64,000 nt of DNA from Owenia fusiformis. Its lineage: Eukaryota; Annelida; Polychaeta; Sabellida; Oweniidae. The stretch covers positions 12,910,347 through 12,974,346 of the forward strand of contig CAIIXF020000009.1 of NCBI GenBank assembly GCA_903813345.2, written 5' to 3'. This document shows positions 1 through 12,156 of the stretch, in pieces (within the stretch, counting starts at the first letter, position 1; each line of letters begins with the position of its first letter). The position numbers were made by a program, and so were the translations under genes. Under the pieces are notes generated by a model. It had not been told where the DNA came from. It ran no database searches and saw only the letters and a list, made by a program, of their open reading frames with translations.

Positions 1-2524
1 ATCAAATAAGCTGGAAATTTTTTTGAGAAATGATATGATGGTGAAAGAAATAGATACAAAATTATAAAAAATTTATAATTAGCGAAAATTGATATCCGCA
101 AAATTTCAAAATTGCAAAATTGTGAAAGATAACAGCATCAAATATTAGTGGCAGTACAGTATTTGCATGTGAAATAATTATGATATATTAATATAATAAT
201 ATAATAATTGATGAAACAATTGCAATGAACTGTTTTGATTAGCCAAGGCCAGAGCATTGGAATTTGAACTTAAGTTGAGTATAATGTTATTGTATAAATT
301 TAAAAAATAATTATAGAGACTTCTTACAAAGTTGGTCTTCATTTCAAATAGCTGAGAATATTTTCCAAAATAGATTGACTAGGCCTTCAGATTTTTTGAA
401 TTTCAGTATTACTATTACTTATACAGTAAAACCTGTCTAATCCAAATGCCACCGTGCAGTTAAAAGCATTCAGATTGGGAGGTGTTCGTTATCACAATAG
501 ATTATAATTATATCATTGATAATTTAGAGTTTATTCAAAGATGGCAGCAGCATTCTCAGAACCTGACAATCAGAATCTCATTAAACTTTTGTTCACGTTA
601 GTTATTTAAACTTTATATTCATCTATAGATGGCAGTTCTTAAATATATGATAGACACCAATAATTCAACATCATAATTTAACCTTTTCCATTAGATATAC
701 CCTGTATCAAGCACAAAAACGTATTTACACCCTTTATTAAAATGGCAACCCCTGTATCACGCACTTGTTTTAATTAAACATATTTGTATCTCTTTTAAAA
801 TAGGTGTAATAAGAGGATGCTCTTATTAATTTAATGTATAAAATACTACAAACAATAATAAATACAATATTTAAGTAAAACATACCTAATAGTGGCTAAA
901 TCATTTAATTACGTTGTAGACGTTTTCCAGCTTAGGATAAATGTGCGTTCACTTCCTGCACAAGGGCGTATATGTTTATTCTGTGAATGCCTCTTTGTGC
1001 AAAGAATTTCACTTTCTTTTTTAGTGTATTTGAAGTTTTGAATGCCTCGATGTTTGTTAGATTTATTCAATTCAGTAGAAGAGCTGTATGTAAAACCTGT
1101 TTTTTGTATATCTCACATTTTCAGCGTCGGTATGAGTTCTGGGAACTGCTTATTATTCAGAGTTTAAGTTTGAATTATATTTTTGGATGACTCATGACAT
1201 CTCTGATCTCGTAACACCTCACACACTTTTTAAGGTGCGCCATTCATGTGGAATATAATTTAGTTTCATTTTAGTCCTGCTTTTTCCTTATTCGCCATGA
1301 CATCATTTTTAGCCGAACCAGAGAATGTATTTGCTGATAGGATTAATTAGACACGACTTATTAAACTTTAGTGTTTTATAATGTTGTCCCTTGTGCATTC
1401 TCACTGTGATTTAAGATACAATTAAGCAGCTCTATATTAAAGAACACAAGACATATGTGATTTAAATCATCTACAATTCAATTAGTCATGTGCTTAATCT
1501 TTTGAAATTATACATGTATATCAAATTCAGTTGTTTTCATCATAATTAAAACCGCATCGTTTTAAATGTTCATGAAAAATGCAAAATGTGTCAAATATTG
1601 GAACCAATTCCTAAAAACCATATATTGTTAAATAATGCCATTTTTGCGTTCAATTTGTCTCTATAGCTACTCTGTTCATAAAAATGTCTTATTTAATAAT
1701 GTGAATCAACAAACCCTCTGTTCATAAAAATGTCTTATTTAATAATGTGAATCAACAAACCCATGATCCATGTTTGATATGTTTGCTAAAGGCTAAAGAT
1801 CACCTGTGTTAACATTCGTGTCATTTTCAATATAAAAATGTTGCTACTTATTTAAAAACATAACGAAAGAATTTTACTCTGATAGACATACACGTACGCA
1901 AGCCACAGGAACATGAATGTCGTTATTTTTGATTTTACTCCAAAGATTTCAATCTGGTTTGTTTGTTGCTAAAAGAGGTAAAACCATACATTGCATTTTT
2001 AAAAGAACTTGTACGTAAATTTGTGGAATTATGGTTATATATAGGGCTTAGTTTTTCCTTCATATAAACTTGTTAAAGTGAGTATAAGGATGGTGTAAGG
2101 AAAGGGGTATAATAAGTACACTTAATAAAATAGATGACAGGGGGTGGGTGCTTAATCCTCTGTATGCCGGTGTAAAAGGGTAGGAGTGCCTATCAAATTA
2201 TGGTCCTACTCTTTATTGATTTATATGGTAACCCCTTTCCCTTATTATCTTATACATAATCAGGGCCACAAAGGGCCGCTGAGAAAAGGGACCATAATCC
2301 CCGGGGGACCATAATTTCTTTCACACCGGTCAAAATATTAAATATTCACGTACAAGCTCTTAAAAACGATGTATAGCTGAACTGCCCTAGCTGTATGAAT
2401 ATGTTTAAAGTAACTGGGGATTTTTAAAAACAATCAAGTTAAGTATAGATTATTATAATTTCAGATTCTAACCATTCCAACTGTGTCGCAACAGTGAGCA
2501 CTAACTGACGTTAACGTATCTAAG
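1..2524. other. AT-rich intergenic DNA, no gene seen
   Basis: No reading frame here has coding character or a recognisable product; the longest open frame (987-1190, +) is low-complexity and hydrophobic. The last few hundred bases before 2525 should hold the promoter and 5' UTR of the TPPP-like gene. GC content rises only from about 2460 onward and I see no convincing TATA box. Confidence 0.6.
1671..1762. repeat. Perfect 46-bp tandem duplication
   Basis: Two adjacent identical 46-bp copies, 1671-1716 and 1717-1762, each beginning TCTGTTCATAAAAATG. The absence of any difference points to a recent duplication or an assembly artefact. Confidence 0.95.
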
Positions 2525-2742
2525 ATGGCGGAAAGTGCAGACGCGGCCGCTGAAGATAGGAAGCCATTAAAATCACGCTTTAACGAGTACATTGCGGCGA
2601 CCTCTGCGAGTACCGCTGTGAAGAAGAATGGATTAAATGTGAAAGGGTTTAAGCGAATTTGCGATGATTGTAAACTTCTGGGCAAGAAAATGAACCAAAC
2701 TGAAGCTGATATCAAATTCAGTAAAGTGGCGCAGAAGAAAAA
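2525..2742 (+). CDS. TPPP/p25-alpha family protein, first coding exon only
   Basis: The exon starts at ATG 2525 (ATGG context) and encodes 72 residues plus two bases before a consensus donor GTGAGT at 2743. The segment RFNEYIA, FKRICDDCKLL and the terminal DIKFSKV match the N-terminal half of the p25-alpha domain, where family members read F..F....GK.......LCKDC......TDVDIVFSKVK. The exon ending just after FSKVK agrees with the conserved intron position in TPPP genes. TPPP proteins bind and bundle microtubules and some act in cilia. The remainder of the domain (the NYEEF region and the SKYTGSHKERFD tail) should lie downstream, but I found no acceptor-linked frame for it between 2743 and 14700. 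The gene therefore has a long intron, continues on unseen exons, or is a remnant. Confidence 0.75.
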
Positions 2743-5700
2743 GTGAGTAAAAAGGTCTCTGGTCTCTACAGTGTTATGGTATGAATCATTATGTGTTTCT
2801 CGTGGGAATAGGACGAAAACTCGAGCATCCAGTCTTGTATCGCAGCATTTAAATGGGTATATTAAAGTGGCCACAAAGACCAAGAGTTGATAGTATTTTT
2901 CAAAAACTCAATTTCAGAATATAACTTGTTCGAATCATTATACATTATGTCATGTCTATCTAAATGTAAATAGTACTAATAGGTTTTCTGGCAAGATAAA
3001 GATGAATTTTATAATCTTGGACATAATTGATTTGTACATGTTAAGTCATCACTATCTCATGTCAGATATCTAATCCCATTTCTTTCTAAAAATACAACAA
3101 TAATTGTAAGAGAAACATGTTTCCAATTTCTTTCAGAAAAGGTTCCATGCGTTTTTAAAGTGTATTCGTTGAAAATTGTGCTCCTGTCAATGATCGATAC
3201 CATGCATTAATTCGTTTTTTTAGTTTTGACCTTACTTACCATGCTTTCATCTACGTGTAATTTAGATAAGGTAGCTTTACAAAACACTGCATCAAATGTG
3301 GAATTTCTAGTAATTTCTAGACGTGCTTAGTCGGTCTAGGAACTCCGTGTATCTAGAGATTTCTAGGCGTGCTTAGACGTGCTTAGAGCTGGCGTGGACA
3401 GAGCGTGACTAGAGTCTAGAAATCTCTAGGCACGCCGTGGTTAGACTACCCTTTGCATTCGTTTGACTTCACTTCTAAAATAAACCTGTGAACTCACCGC
3501 GCCAATCAGTGTTCGTCGGCCAAATTTGACCGACGTTCTATATATGGTCATTCCTTCTGACGTCATCTTTGAGCCCGGAATTGACCAATGACATGCGCAT
3601 ATTTAATTAGAACTCATTTGGCGTATGTTTGTTCAAGCTCGCTGAATGGTGGAAGAAAGGTCAGCGCGTAGGTCAGAAGTGATTTATTAGCCAAACTGTC
3701 ACCGGTACCCGTCGTGGGGACGGGACTACTAAACTGTAATATGGTCTCTACTAGGCAGAGTGTAGTTTAACTAGACTCTGCACGCAGGGTATGGTTAGAC
3801 ACAAGACAAAATTAGTCGTTATTTAATTGCCATGTGAGATTTTGCGCTATATATGGAAACATTTAAATTATAATTTACCGCACGTGTTAATATTTCGTGT
3901 TTTGCTTTAGCTAAATACGGGATATCAAATCAAAAAGAGTATGTTTTCACTTTATATCCGACTTGAGTCACGAAAAGTACATCGCAACATGGCTTCTTAA
4001 TTGTTAACTTGTTATAAATTAAGAGGGTCTGTTTAAATGGGTATGTCCACTAATCAACACCCATTATTTCGCATTGACAAGTACCAGGGCCGAATCCAGC
4101 ATTTGCTAAGGGGATGACTTTTGAATTATTCCAGGGGTGAGGTCACATTTGATATTTTCTCAAAAATTACACGAAAACTGCTCAAAATGGTGAAAGATTT
4201 ATTGGCCAGGGGATACAGTATTATTTTAAACTAGACATCTCTATCGGCGAGGGGGGGCTAACTTATTCCAGGGGTGGGGTCACATTTGATATTTGTTAAA
4301 AAATCACACGAAAACTGCTCAAAATGGTGAAAGAATAATTGGCCGGTGGATGCAGTATTATTTTAAACAATACATTACTGTCGGCGAAGGGGAGGGGGCT
4401 AACATATAGTTTAAATTACATAATACGCTACCTTGGTGATCTATAAACATAATCTTGTCATAAACAACTACTGATTATTATGTGAACGGATATTTGTAAA
4501 TTTGGTTTAAAAAGAAACTGAATATAGGGTAAAAATGAGGGAGACACAGACGTCGGAAGAGTGGGGATAAAATCTAATCAACACTAAGCTGAGACAGAAT
4601 GAGAATCATATGTCTGGACTCACAAGATTTTCAAAAACATATTTGTTGATTGCTCACGAAAACAAAAACAAATTTCAGGGTTCATTGGCATCACACAATA
4701 TTTGCAAAATGGGGGAGTGCATTTTCCCAGGATTTTAAACAATGCTATACTTTACATGTCGCCCCTCATACTAGCATAGTACGCTTTAACTATCAGATTC
4801 AGTAGCACCCTGCCCTTGATATATTAATACATAGTTTTCTTGTACCCCTTTTCAAAAATACAACGAACTAAATACATAGTAATAATGATCTTGGAATTGA
4901 TTTCTTTGATCTGTAATCTAGATCACACAATAACTAATTAACTGTTTGATTGCGTTTTTGCTTCTTCAAAGACGGGATATCCCAAAATTACCTTGATTAC
5001 AGCATTGGCTTTCAAGAGAGTCCATGATTGCAGTCTACATGGTCTATAGGCTATTTTTAATTCCTCGATATTTTAGTTGTGTATCTTTGAATCTGATTAT
5101 CATATACAATTTACTTTAACCAATTTTACCCGTTTTTTGAACTTCAAAACTGTCACATACATATTGGTGGTCACTAATCATATTAGGACCAATAACAAAT
5201 AACATAATTAAAACTGGAAAACATACAATACATATTCATCATCTCATCTATTTCTCCGGTTTGTATCTCCCGGTAATCTTTATGCCTTGAGCCACCCCCC
5301 CCCCTTACAGATACTTTAGATACACTTATTTTGACGCTACTTAATTTGACGAATTTGCTCAATAGTATAGTTTCCATATAGCTTTTGAAATCTCGCTAAA
5401 TCTCGTTTTTCGTGAGATTTTAAGAGACTTGCATATTAGACCTCTAATGACTAACATTACCTTCTTTTAAATGGTATATTTGAATTCAGTGGAATGTTTT
5501 CTCCTAAAATAGCTTTGATTTACACAGTTATGTAATTTGAATAATTTTCTATGACAATTTAAAAAAAGTTGGGCCAAATGTCCATAGATGCAATGCTAAA
5601 ATTCTTTAAAACCGTGGATTATTTGTATGTCAATCAACATTAGCATGTTTAATCACAACATGTTCATAAACAGGGTCATCATGTGGTATATCATTCAAGT

Positions 5701-7710
5701 TTTATACAGATTCAACAAACACACTTTGATAAATCATGAAATTAAGCCACTTTTCCAAGATTTTAGCATGTAAGTGAATGGAGCTCTAGCCAGAGTTAAA
5801 AGCTGAATAAAAGATGGCAGCACGAGGTTTCATTGATTTTTCTGCTATTTAGAAACTATCCTATTTCAAATATTGGCGGCTATTTAATTTGGCGGAATCA
5901 GGACTGAAGTTTAATTTTTGTCTATGTTTATGCATGGGCTATAAAAAGATTCTCTTGAAAGCCCATGGTTTATGTCATTAGGACGGGTATTTACTAAGAT
6001 ATTTTCTGTATTTCTTTTGGGATAATGTATGACATGTTGATGACATGCTCAGTTGACAGGAAAAGGGGCCCCACAAGTTTAATTTCTGAAGTGCATTTGA
6101 CAAAAATTCCAAACTGAAATTTGACGGATTTTAATTTGGCGGATTTTCTGACTCCGTCAATCCGTCTAATTAAAACGGGAGCCAAATTAAGTATCTTCAG
6201 TTATATCAATATTATTTTGTATCTATCTGACATTATAATTTCGAAGAGAGATTCTCCGGGGAACATTCTGGATTTCGAACATAATAAACTTAATTTGAAA
6301 TTGAATCTGAAATTCTGTCAGAATGGAATACATGGACCTGGTTACATGGTTTATCTTATTCTAAATGGACAAATAAGATCGCAGGGGCAGGGAACTCCTC
6401 CGTTGTTGACATTTTGTTCATATAAAAGGCATTTGCATTAATCCTTTTGATAACTTTATTTCTTAGTTGGTCTCTTGACCCGAAACATTCTGGCTACAAC
6501 AATACAATTGAGTTTTGGAGAAAAACCGCCCTAAGAGGAACGTTGGAGCTTTTTAAGACCACATTAAGCCCCTACTTTAACTAACATCCTAGTAACCCAT
6601 GTTAAGGCCAAGCTTTTCCAGGATATCTTCAATCAATCCTCAACCCCTGTTAAAGACCCATTTTACAGGGTGTCTACACCGGGGCCTTCCCCCTTGGCCT
6701 TGACCCTCGTTAAAATCCTACTTTTGAAGGTAACATACCCCTTCAACCTCTCTTCAAAACCCTACTTGTACAGGGTACCTACCCCTAAATCCCATATTAA
6801 AGCCCTTATATTTCCCGGGTACATACATACCCCCCTCCCTCTCAAGCCGTACTTTTGCTGTTCCCCACAGCTGAATTCATTTGTGAACTATTGTTTTGTA
6901 TAATGAATCCTGGTGGATGTGCAGTGGCGTAGGAACAATATACGCCAAAACGCCAATGCGTAGTGTTGAAAAGCTAGAATGAAATAGCTTAATAATTTCC
7001 TTATGTTCTTTAGTCATATTTCCTCATTGTTAATAAATTGTTTGTGATCTCGAGCACACTAAAGAAATGTTTTTGGAAACCATGTAATATGTTCGATTTT
7101 TTCAATAGTACTCTTTGCAAGGTTTTTGTTCCTCTGTTACTTTTTTCTAGCTTCGGCCACGATAAATGGCACTTTTTGGCGTAAAAATCAAGCTGATTTG
7201 GGGTAGAGGGTTATGATAGTTGGAAGTTTAAGCCAGTAAAAATGAAAGTACATTTCAACTTCAGTTCTAGGAAAGCAATTACCCTAATTTCTATTTTATT
7301 TGAAATATAATAGATTATTATTTTAGGAAATAAAGCATTTAGGCACCAATAATTATTTTGAAAGGAAAAAACAATTTACCACAAAATGTCACGTTGACTT
7401 TTGCATGGGCTTTATTTATCTTATAAAAAAAGTTGAAGACATTAGAGTTATGTTGTATCATTGATCACGGACATGTTTCTATTGATCATACTAGTTTCTT
7501 TAATCTGTATTGTTGAGATTTAAAAGATCGGCTTTCCATGGTGATTTTATATCATGAAAAACATTCGAACATTTTAAGCACAATTAGAAAGGTATTACCA
7601 TAAAAATTACCTTTTACGAGCATAAAAGAGGCGTTTTGATTCGTTAAGATTTGACACAATTTTTTCATATTTTTGGCGTAGTGTTGAATTTACACCTTCC
7701 TACGCCCCTG
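2743..7710. other. Repeat-rich DNA without a recognised gene
   Basis: This may be the first intron of the TPPP-like gene. It includes a slightly GC-richer stretch (about 3300-3800) full of short inverted copies of CTAGAAATCTCTAGGC-type words and a CRE-like TGACGTCA at 3558, probably an old mobile element. A degenerate tandem array with units of about 85 bp containing TTACAGGGT lies at about 6560-6860. Open frames here are short and not coding-like. Confidence 0.5.
4126..4400. repeat. Diverged 137-bp tandem duplication
   Basis: Two units starting TTATTCCAGGGGTG at 4126 and 4263 share most of their length, including CACACGAAAACTGCTCAAAA and a TATTATTTTAAAC segment. They differ by scattered substitutions and small indels. 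Confidence 0.85.
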
Positions 7711-9634
7711 TATATGGCTCTTAAATTATATATCAGTGCTTACTACTTCCTCACATTCTATATCCTTATATAGATAGTACATGTTCATTGACGTGTTGCA
7801 AAAAGCTCGCGCACGCATTGTTACACATTTTGTGGCGTAATCCAGAGGATCCTCGCTTTTAACATGATAGAATGTGACGTTTTTGAGAAAAATGTACACA
7901 CATGAAAATCCTTTCGTCCTCCACATTTACCTCTATATCTCAAAACATTTTAGACGAATAACTCTGATATCATATATATATTGTTAATGGGCTAGGAGCA
8001 TCATAAAACACGAATCAATTGATATTTTAGGTGAAATAAATATACGTGTTGCTGTGCTTGAAAATAGGCGAATGGCGTAAATTAGCCCTATTTTAATAAA
8101 TTCTGAAAACCTTTCGTCCTCCACTTTTCCACATACAGCAGAAAACACATACTTTTGTGAACAAAATCAGCTATTTATTAATAAACTAGAGTTTAGGAGC
8201 AAAATAATCATGTATGATTTATTAAAAATTGATCTCGTATTTTTTGTTTAATGTACACCTGAAAAGTTGAAGGTACCAAAAAATGAGCAAAAAAGGTCGC
8301 TGTCAACAGATTCTATTTTTCAGACTCTATGACGTCACAATATGGGACGCTTACTAAAATTCATCCTTTGAAATAAAACTTCCATCTACCTTTATCAAGA
8401 CGAAAAATAAGTATAATAGTCATATATTGTTTGAGTTATGAGCGTTTAAAGACGAAAAATAATTCAAAATGTAACGTGTCAACATGGGATATTTGCCAGA
8501 TGTTTTGGTAAAAAACTATTTTTTAAAAACGAACGCGCAAAAAATGTGAACGGAGTGTAGTTGATCTAAAATCTTCATCGAAACAGCTTTAAAATGATAT
8601 ATAACTTTAATTAGAATATTATCTTATAATCCGGGGAATCAAAGTTACATTCACGCGATACCCTTAAAAAACAAATGCGCCACCTTTTTGCGACACGTCA
8701 TTATAAATGCCTAAATATACATGTATTTCAAAGTTTCCTGTATGTTCAAGAGCATGTAATACCATATTTTCCATCCTTATTCATGTCTAGGTAGTACATT
8801 ATTTAGTTACATAATAAACTTTCTATGCACTAACATAAAACAACTTAATACACTAGGTAAGGGCACTTTAAACATTTTATAAGGTATTCCTGGATCTGAG
8901 ATGTTTGGTCTTATTACATTACCCCCTCTGAGTACTAATTTAGGCTCGTTTCACCCTTGCTTTTCAATAAAGTTCATCTATTTTAATTTGGACCCTTGAT
9001 ATGAGCCTGATAGCGTGTGAATAATAATATTTAAAACAAAGACACATATTATTTAGAAATGTAGTATACAACTACTTGTATAACTTTATTGAAAATTCAT
9101 GATCTAACCTACATGACTATAACCTTTATGAAGTTCATTTCAATTTATCAACTTTAAAATGATCCATAATCCCTGGCCTTGACCTTTTAATAAGTTGATC
9201 TGAAAAACTTGGTGAGATTGAAGACAATGTGTAAAACTATGCCTGCGTATTCTATAAAAGCTGAATTACCATATATCCTTCATAATATTAGTAATAATAA
9301 AACAAGGCGTTGACATGCAAAATGTCACTACCTGCTATTTGTTACAGACGCCGACCTAAACCTTCAGACTCCCAACACTTAGTTATGGCACCACTCATGT
9401 TGGTACCATAAAAAGTATTGCCCAAATCATATAAGCACTAATTTGTGAAATCAAGTTTCTAGTGACTGAATGATGCATCTCTAGAAAATAGTACTATTTT
9501 CTGAAATCCATGACTTATTAAATAAGTCGGAGCAAATCAAAAATTTGGATGTTTTTTTGCCCACCAAGTACAAATGTATTCCAGTATACATTAGGTACAT
9601 TTCAGTTTTTTGTATAATTTTGGTCTTCACAGTT
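7711..9634. repeat. Interspersed duplication, copy A
   Basis: The stretch from TATATGGCTCTTAAATTATA to GGTCTTCACAGTT recurs in the same orientation at 18145-20070. Long blocks are nearly identical (for example 8880-9420 against about 18605-19170). Copy A has about 920 bp (roughly 7783-8702) that copy B lacks, while copy B carries extra blocks. No protein is encoded. It could be a non-autonomous mobile element or a segmental duplication. Confidence 0.85.
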
Positions 9635-9635
9635 G

Positions 9636-10239
9636 CACGATGCCCATGTCAAGCAGCGTGCCTACTAGGCACGCAGTTTGAAACTCTGACAAACTGCGCG
9701 CATATTTCAAAATCGAAGACGGGGAGGACACGACTCCCAAAAAGAGCCAGAATACGAAAAATACAAGGTTAGTCTCGTTCTAAAGACAGTACCATTCTGT
9801 GAAGATGAACTTAATTTACTCATAGTACTCAATGTTGTTCCCGATGTAAACCTAGTTATCTCAATATAAGGGTCTTAAGCTTCTGTGTTCAAAATTCACA
9901 GTGTAAAGTTATATCTATGTCTTTTTATCGTCATTTGCCGTTTATTCAGCCATTGTGTCTGTGTATGCTAGGATATATAGGATCACTCCATCTGATTAAA
10001 GCAGCATAGTTTGTGTTCAAAACGATAATACGCCATAAACGTGATTTAAACATTTTTCTTGTCAAACTGCGCGCCTATATTCACATGTATTTCCCAAACT
10101 GCGTGCCTAATATTTTCAAACTGCTTACCTACCCAAGCTTGTTTTGTATTATTAGAAAACGTAAGCGCCATATGTAAGGCACATATGTGTCTAATAGTAG
10201 AACCCCATAAGTGAAACACTATGAGAGTCCATCCACCAA
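9636..10239 (+). mobile_element. 3'-truncated copy of the CACGATG-ended element
   Basis: Starting at CACGATGCCCATGTC, this matches the left part of the complete element at 54871-56123 almost base for base, including several AAACTGCGCGCCTA-type subterminal words. Similarity stops at about 10239, so the right terminal repeat is missing. It abuts the end of duplication copy A. Confidence 0.85.
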
Positions 10240-10259
10240 TTATTAGTATTATTAAATGA

Positions 10260-10496
10260 TACTGCGACATTTGCAAGCGGGCACGGCTTGGCATCATATC
10301 AATGGACCGCAGAAATCTTGTGGGAAATTTCCTGAAAATATTAAGCCACAATGCTCCAATGGGAGCTGATTGGGAGGACCGTCTTGATAATGTGTGCGGC
10401 CACGGGGGAAATATCGTGATTTGCAAAGCCCCTAGATATAAATGTAATAACACGAAAAAATGGAAAGATATGTATGATCCACTTAATTTAACATAA
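10260..10496 (+). other. Open frame of unknown origin, possible gene or transposon fragment
   Basis: An open frame runs from 10260 to the stop at 10494-10496; an internal ATG lies at 10302. The predicted peptide has CxxC (YCDICKRARLG) and several other Cys and His residues (VCGHGG, YKCNN), giving a weak zinc-finger look. I do not recognise a family, and no clear splice sites bound it. The opposite strand is open over the same interval (10046-10519) but reads as hydrophobic noise. Confidence 0.2.
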
Positions 10497-11326
10497 GTGC
10501 GCGAGTAATATAAAGACAAAAAGGCACGTAGAGATTTGAACGTGATTATATGCTGTTAATAACACGGTTGACGGAACAAATGCAATTTGTTAGCTTTTCT
10601 GAAATTCTTCTAGCTGTCTATTGGTGATTGGCAAATCTTGGTCGTTGGTAGAAGTTAAGATTTGCCCCTCCCCCTTGCCATGTGCACGCATTTCATTCTC
10701 ATCAGCCCATAAGTTGTCTAAACCTCCGAAAAACGTTCGATTCCTTATATTTGCATACCACCATAGTGCTGTTATTTCATTTTTGTGCTTTGTGATTCAA
10801 CTCCTTTTACCTTATCTTTGATTTAAAATTATGATTACGCTTATTCTCGTGGGTCATACAGTGTCTGTTAATTAATGGTCGCCTGGAACTCTATGAGTTC
10901 TCCTATTTCTTATCTTCTGTATCCTCAACTCACGATGACACTGGACCTTTTAGTAATTAATCAACAACATGACGCTTATTCATACAGTACTGACTGAGAA
11001 AAACTAATTATATTTGTAACAAATCCGTTTAACTAGAAAGACGATCTCTAGTTATGGATAAATCCGGGCTCCTGATACCTGACCCGAGATACCTATATAA
11101 TAGTACGACGTGTCTAATCAAGGGCGTTACAATACCCGGGAATTTATCGGTTCGTGTACTTGTTTGTGATAGCGCCCTCTGTAGGTCACTGTGCTTATAG
11201 CCTACAGTAATACGGGGTAGGATATCGGGAATTCGGTCAGTTTCTATCCGTCGATTTCGCTATGAATTGAAGCAAGTGTGACCACTTTATCCACTTAAAC
11301 AATTTGATAATTGATTAAATCTTTAA

Positions 11327-12152
11327 AGGCCCCATGTAAAGTTTAAACCACTTTGGCTTATATTGTAGTCTTACCCAATGTTATCAAAGTGTGATATGTG
11401 AAACTTTTTTTTTTAATTTCAAAAAGTGGTTTTTGATAGACTTTTTGTTCCAAAATTTGTGAATTTATTTAAAACCAACTTTTAGAGGTCACTCATATCT
11501 TCTAATAAGCCACAATTCATACCAATGCCTCCCATGTTTTTTTGCCGAAAAAATTAAGAAAATCGGTTGATAAACAAGCGAGAAATGAACTTATCAGTGC
11601 ATGAAAATGGCTCTGAGAAAAATGCATTTCAAAATTTTAGTTCTCATAGAAACCAATGGTACAATGATATCTAAAACATAATTTATTCTTCCTTTTAACC
11701 TGGTTAGACAATCAACGTCATTGGTTTTTTATGAAAGTCTAGCATATTTAGAAAAGATCGACATCGAAAAAGAAAATTCAATTTTTTTCAAAAAGTTTTT
11801 GTTACCTTAGTGACATCACTAATGTTACAAAATTTTTTTGATAAGCTAAAACATTGAAGTGGCCCATTAAACATGACATTTTATTATTGAAATAGTGTGT
11901 CTTTTGTTCAATCTTTGCATTGGTGTTAAAAAAGATAATCTTTTTTTAAATGCATTAAGAAATATTTTATGATTAAGAAATTTCAACTTTTTTTGAAAAA
12001 TGGCGGGAAATTTGAATATTAGAGAAATAAAATGCTCACAACTTTTTTTTCAAAATTTTTTTTTTGTTCAAAAATCTCTAAAATCACTTTTTAAGTCCTG
12101 ACAAATAGTAAATGAATGATAAAAAAATATTTTCAAACTTTAGACCGGGACT
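11327..12152. mobile_element. Non-autonomous TTAA-flanked transposon
   Basis: The element is bracketed by TTAA (11323-11326 and 12153-12156). It has imperfect inverted ends, AGGCCCCATGTAAAGTTT on the left and AGTCCCGGTCTAAAGTTT read inward from the right. TTAA duplications are typical of piggyBac and Kolobok families. The interior is A/T-rich with long T runs and no transposase frame. Confidence 0.6.
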
Positions 12153-12156
12153 TTAA

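Noticed and set aside
3558-3565. CRE palindrome TGACGTCA with nearby CCAAT words as a promoter
   Set aside because: No coding exon starts nearby on either strand, and the surrounding short inverted words look transposon-derived.
10046-10519. 157-codon minus-strand open frame
   Set aside because: It runs through a truncated transposon copy and yields a hydrophobic, low-information peptide; the same DNA at 55 kb does not keep the frame.
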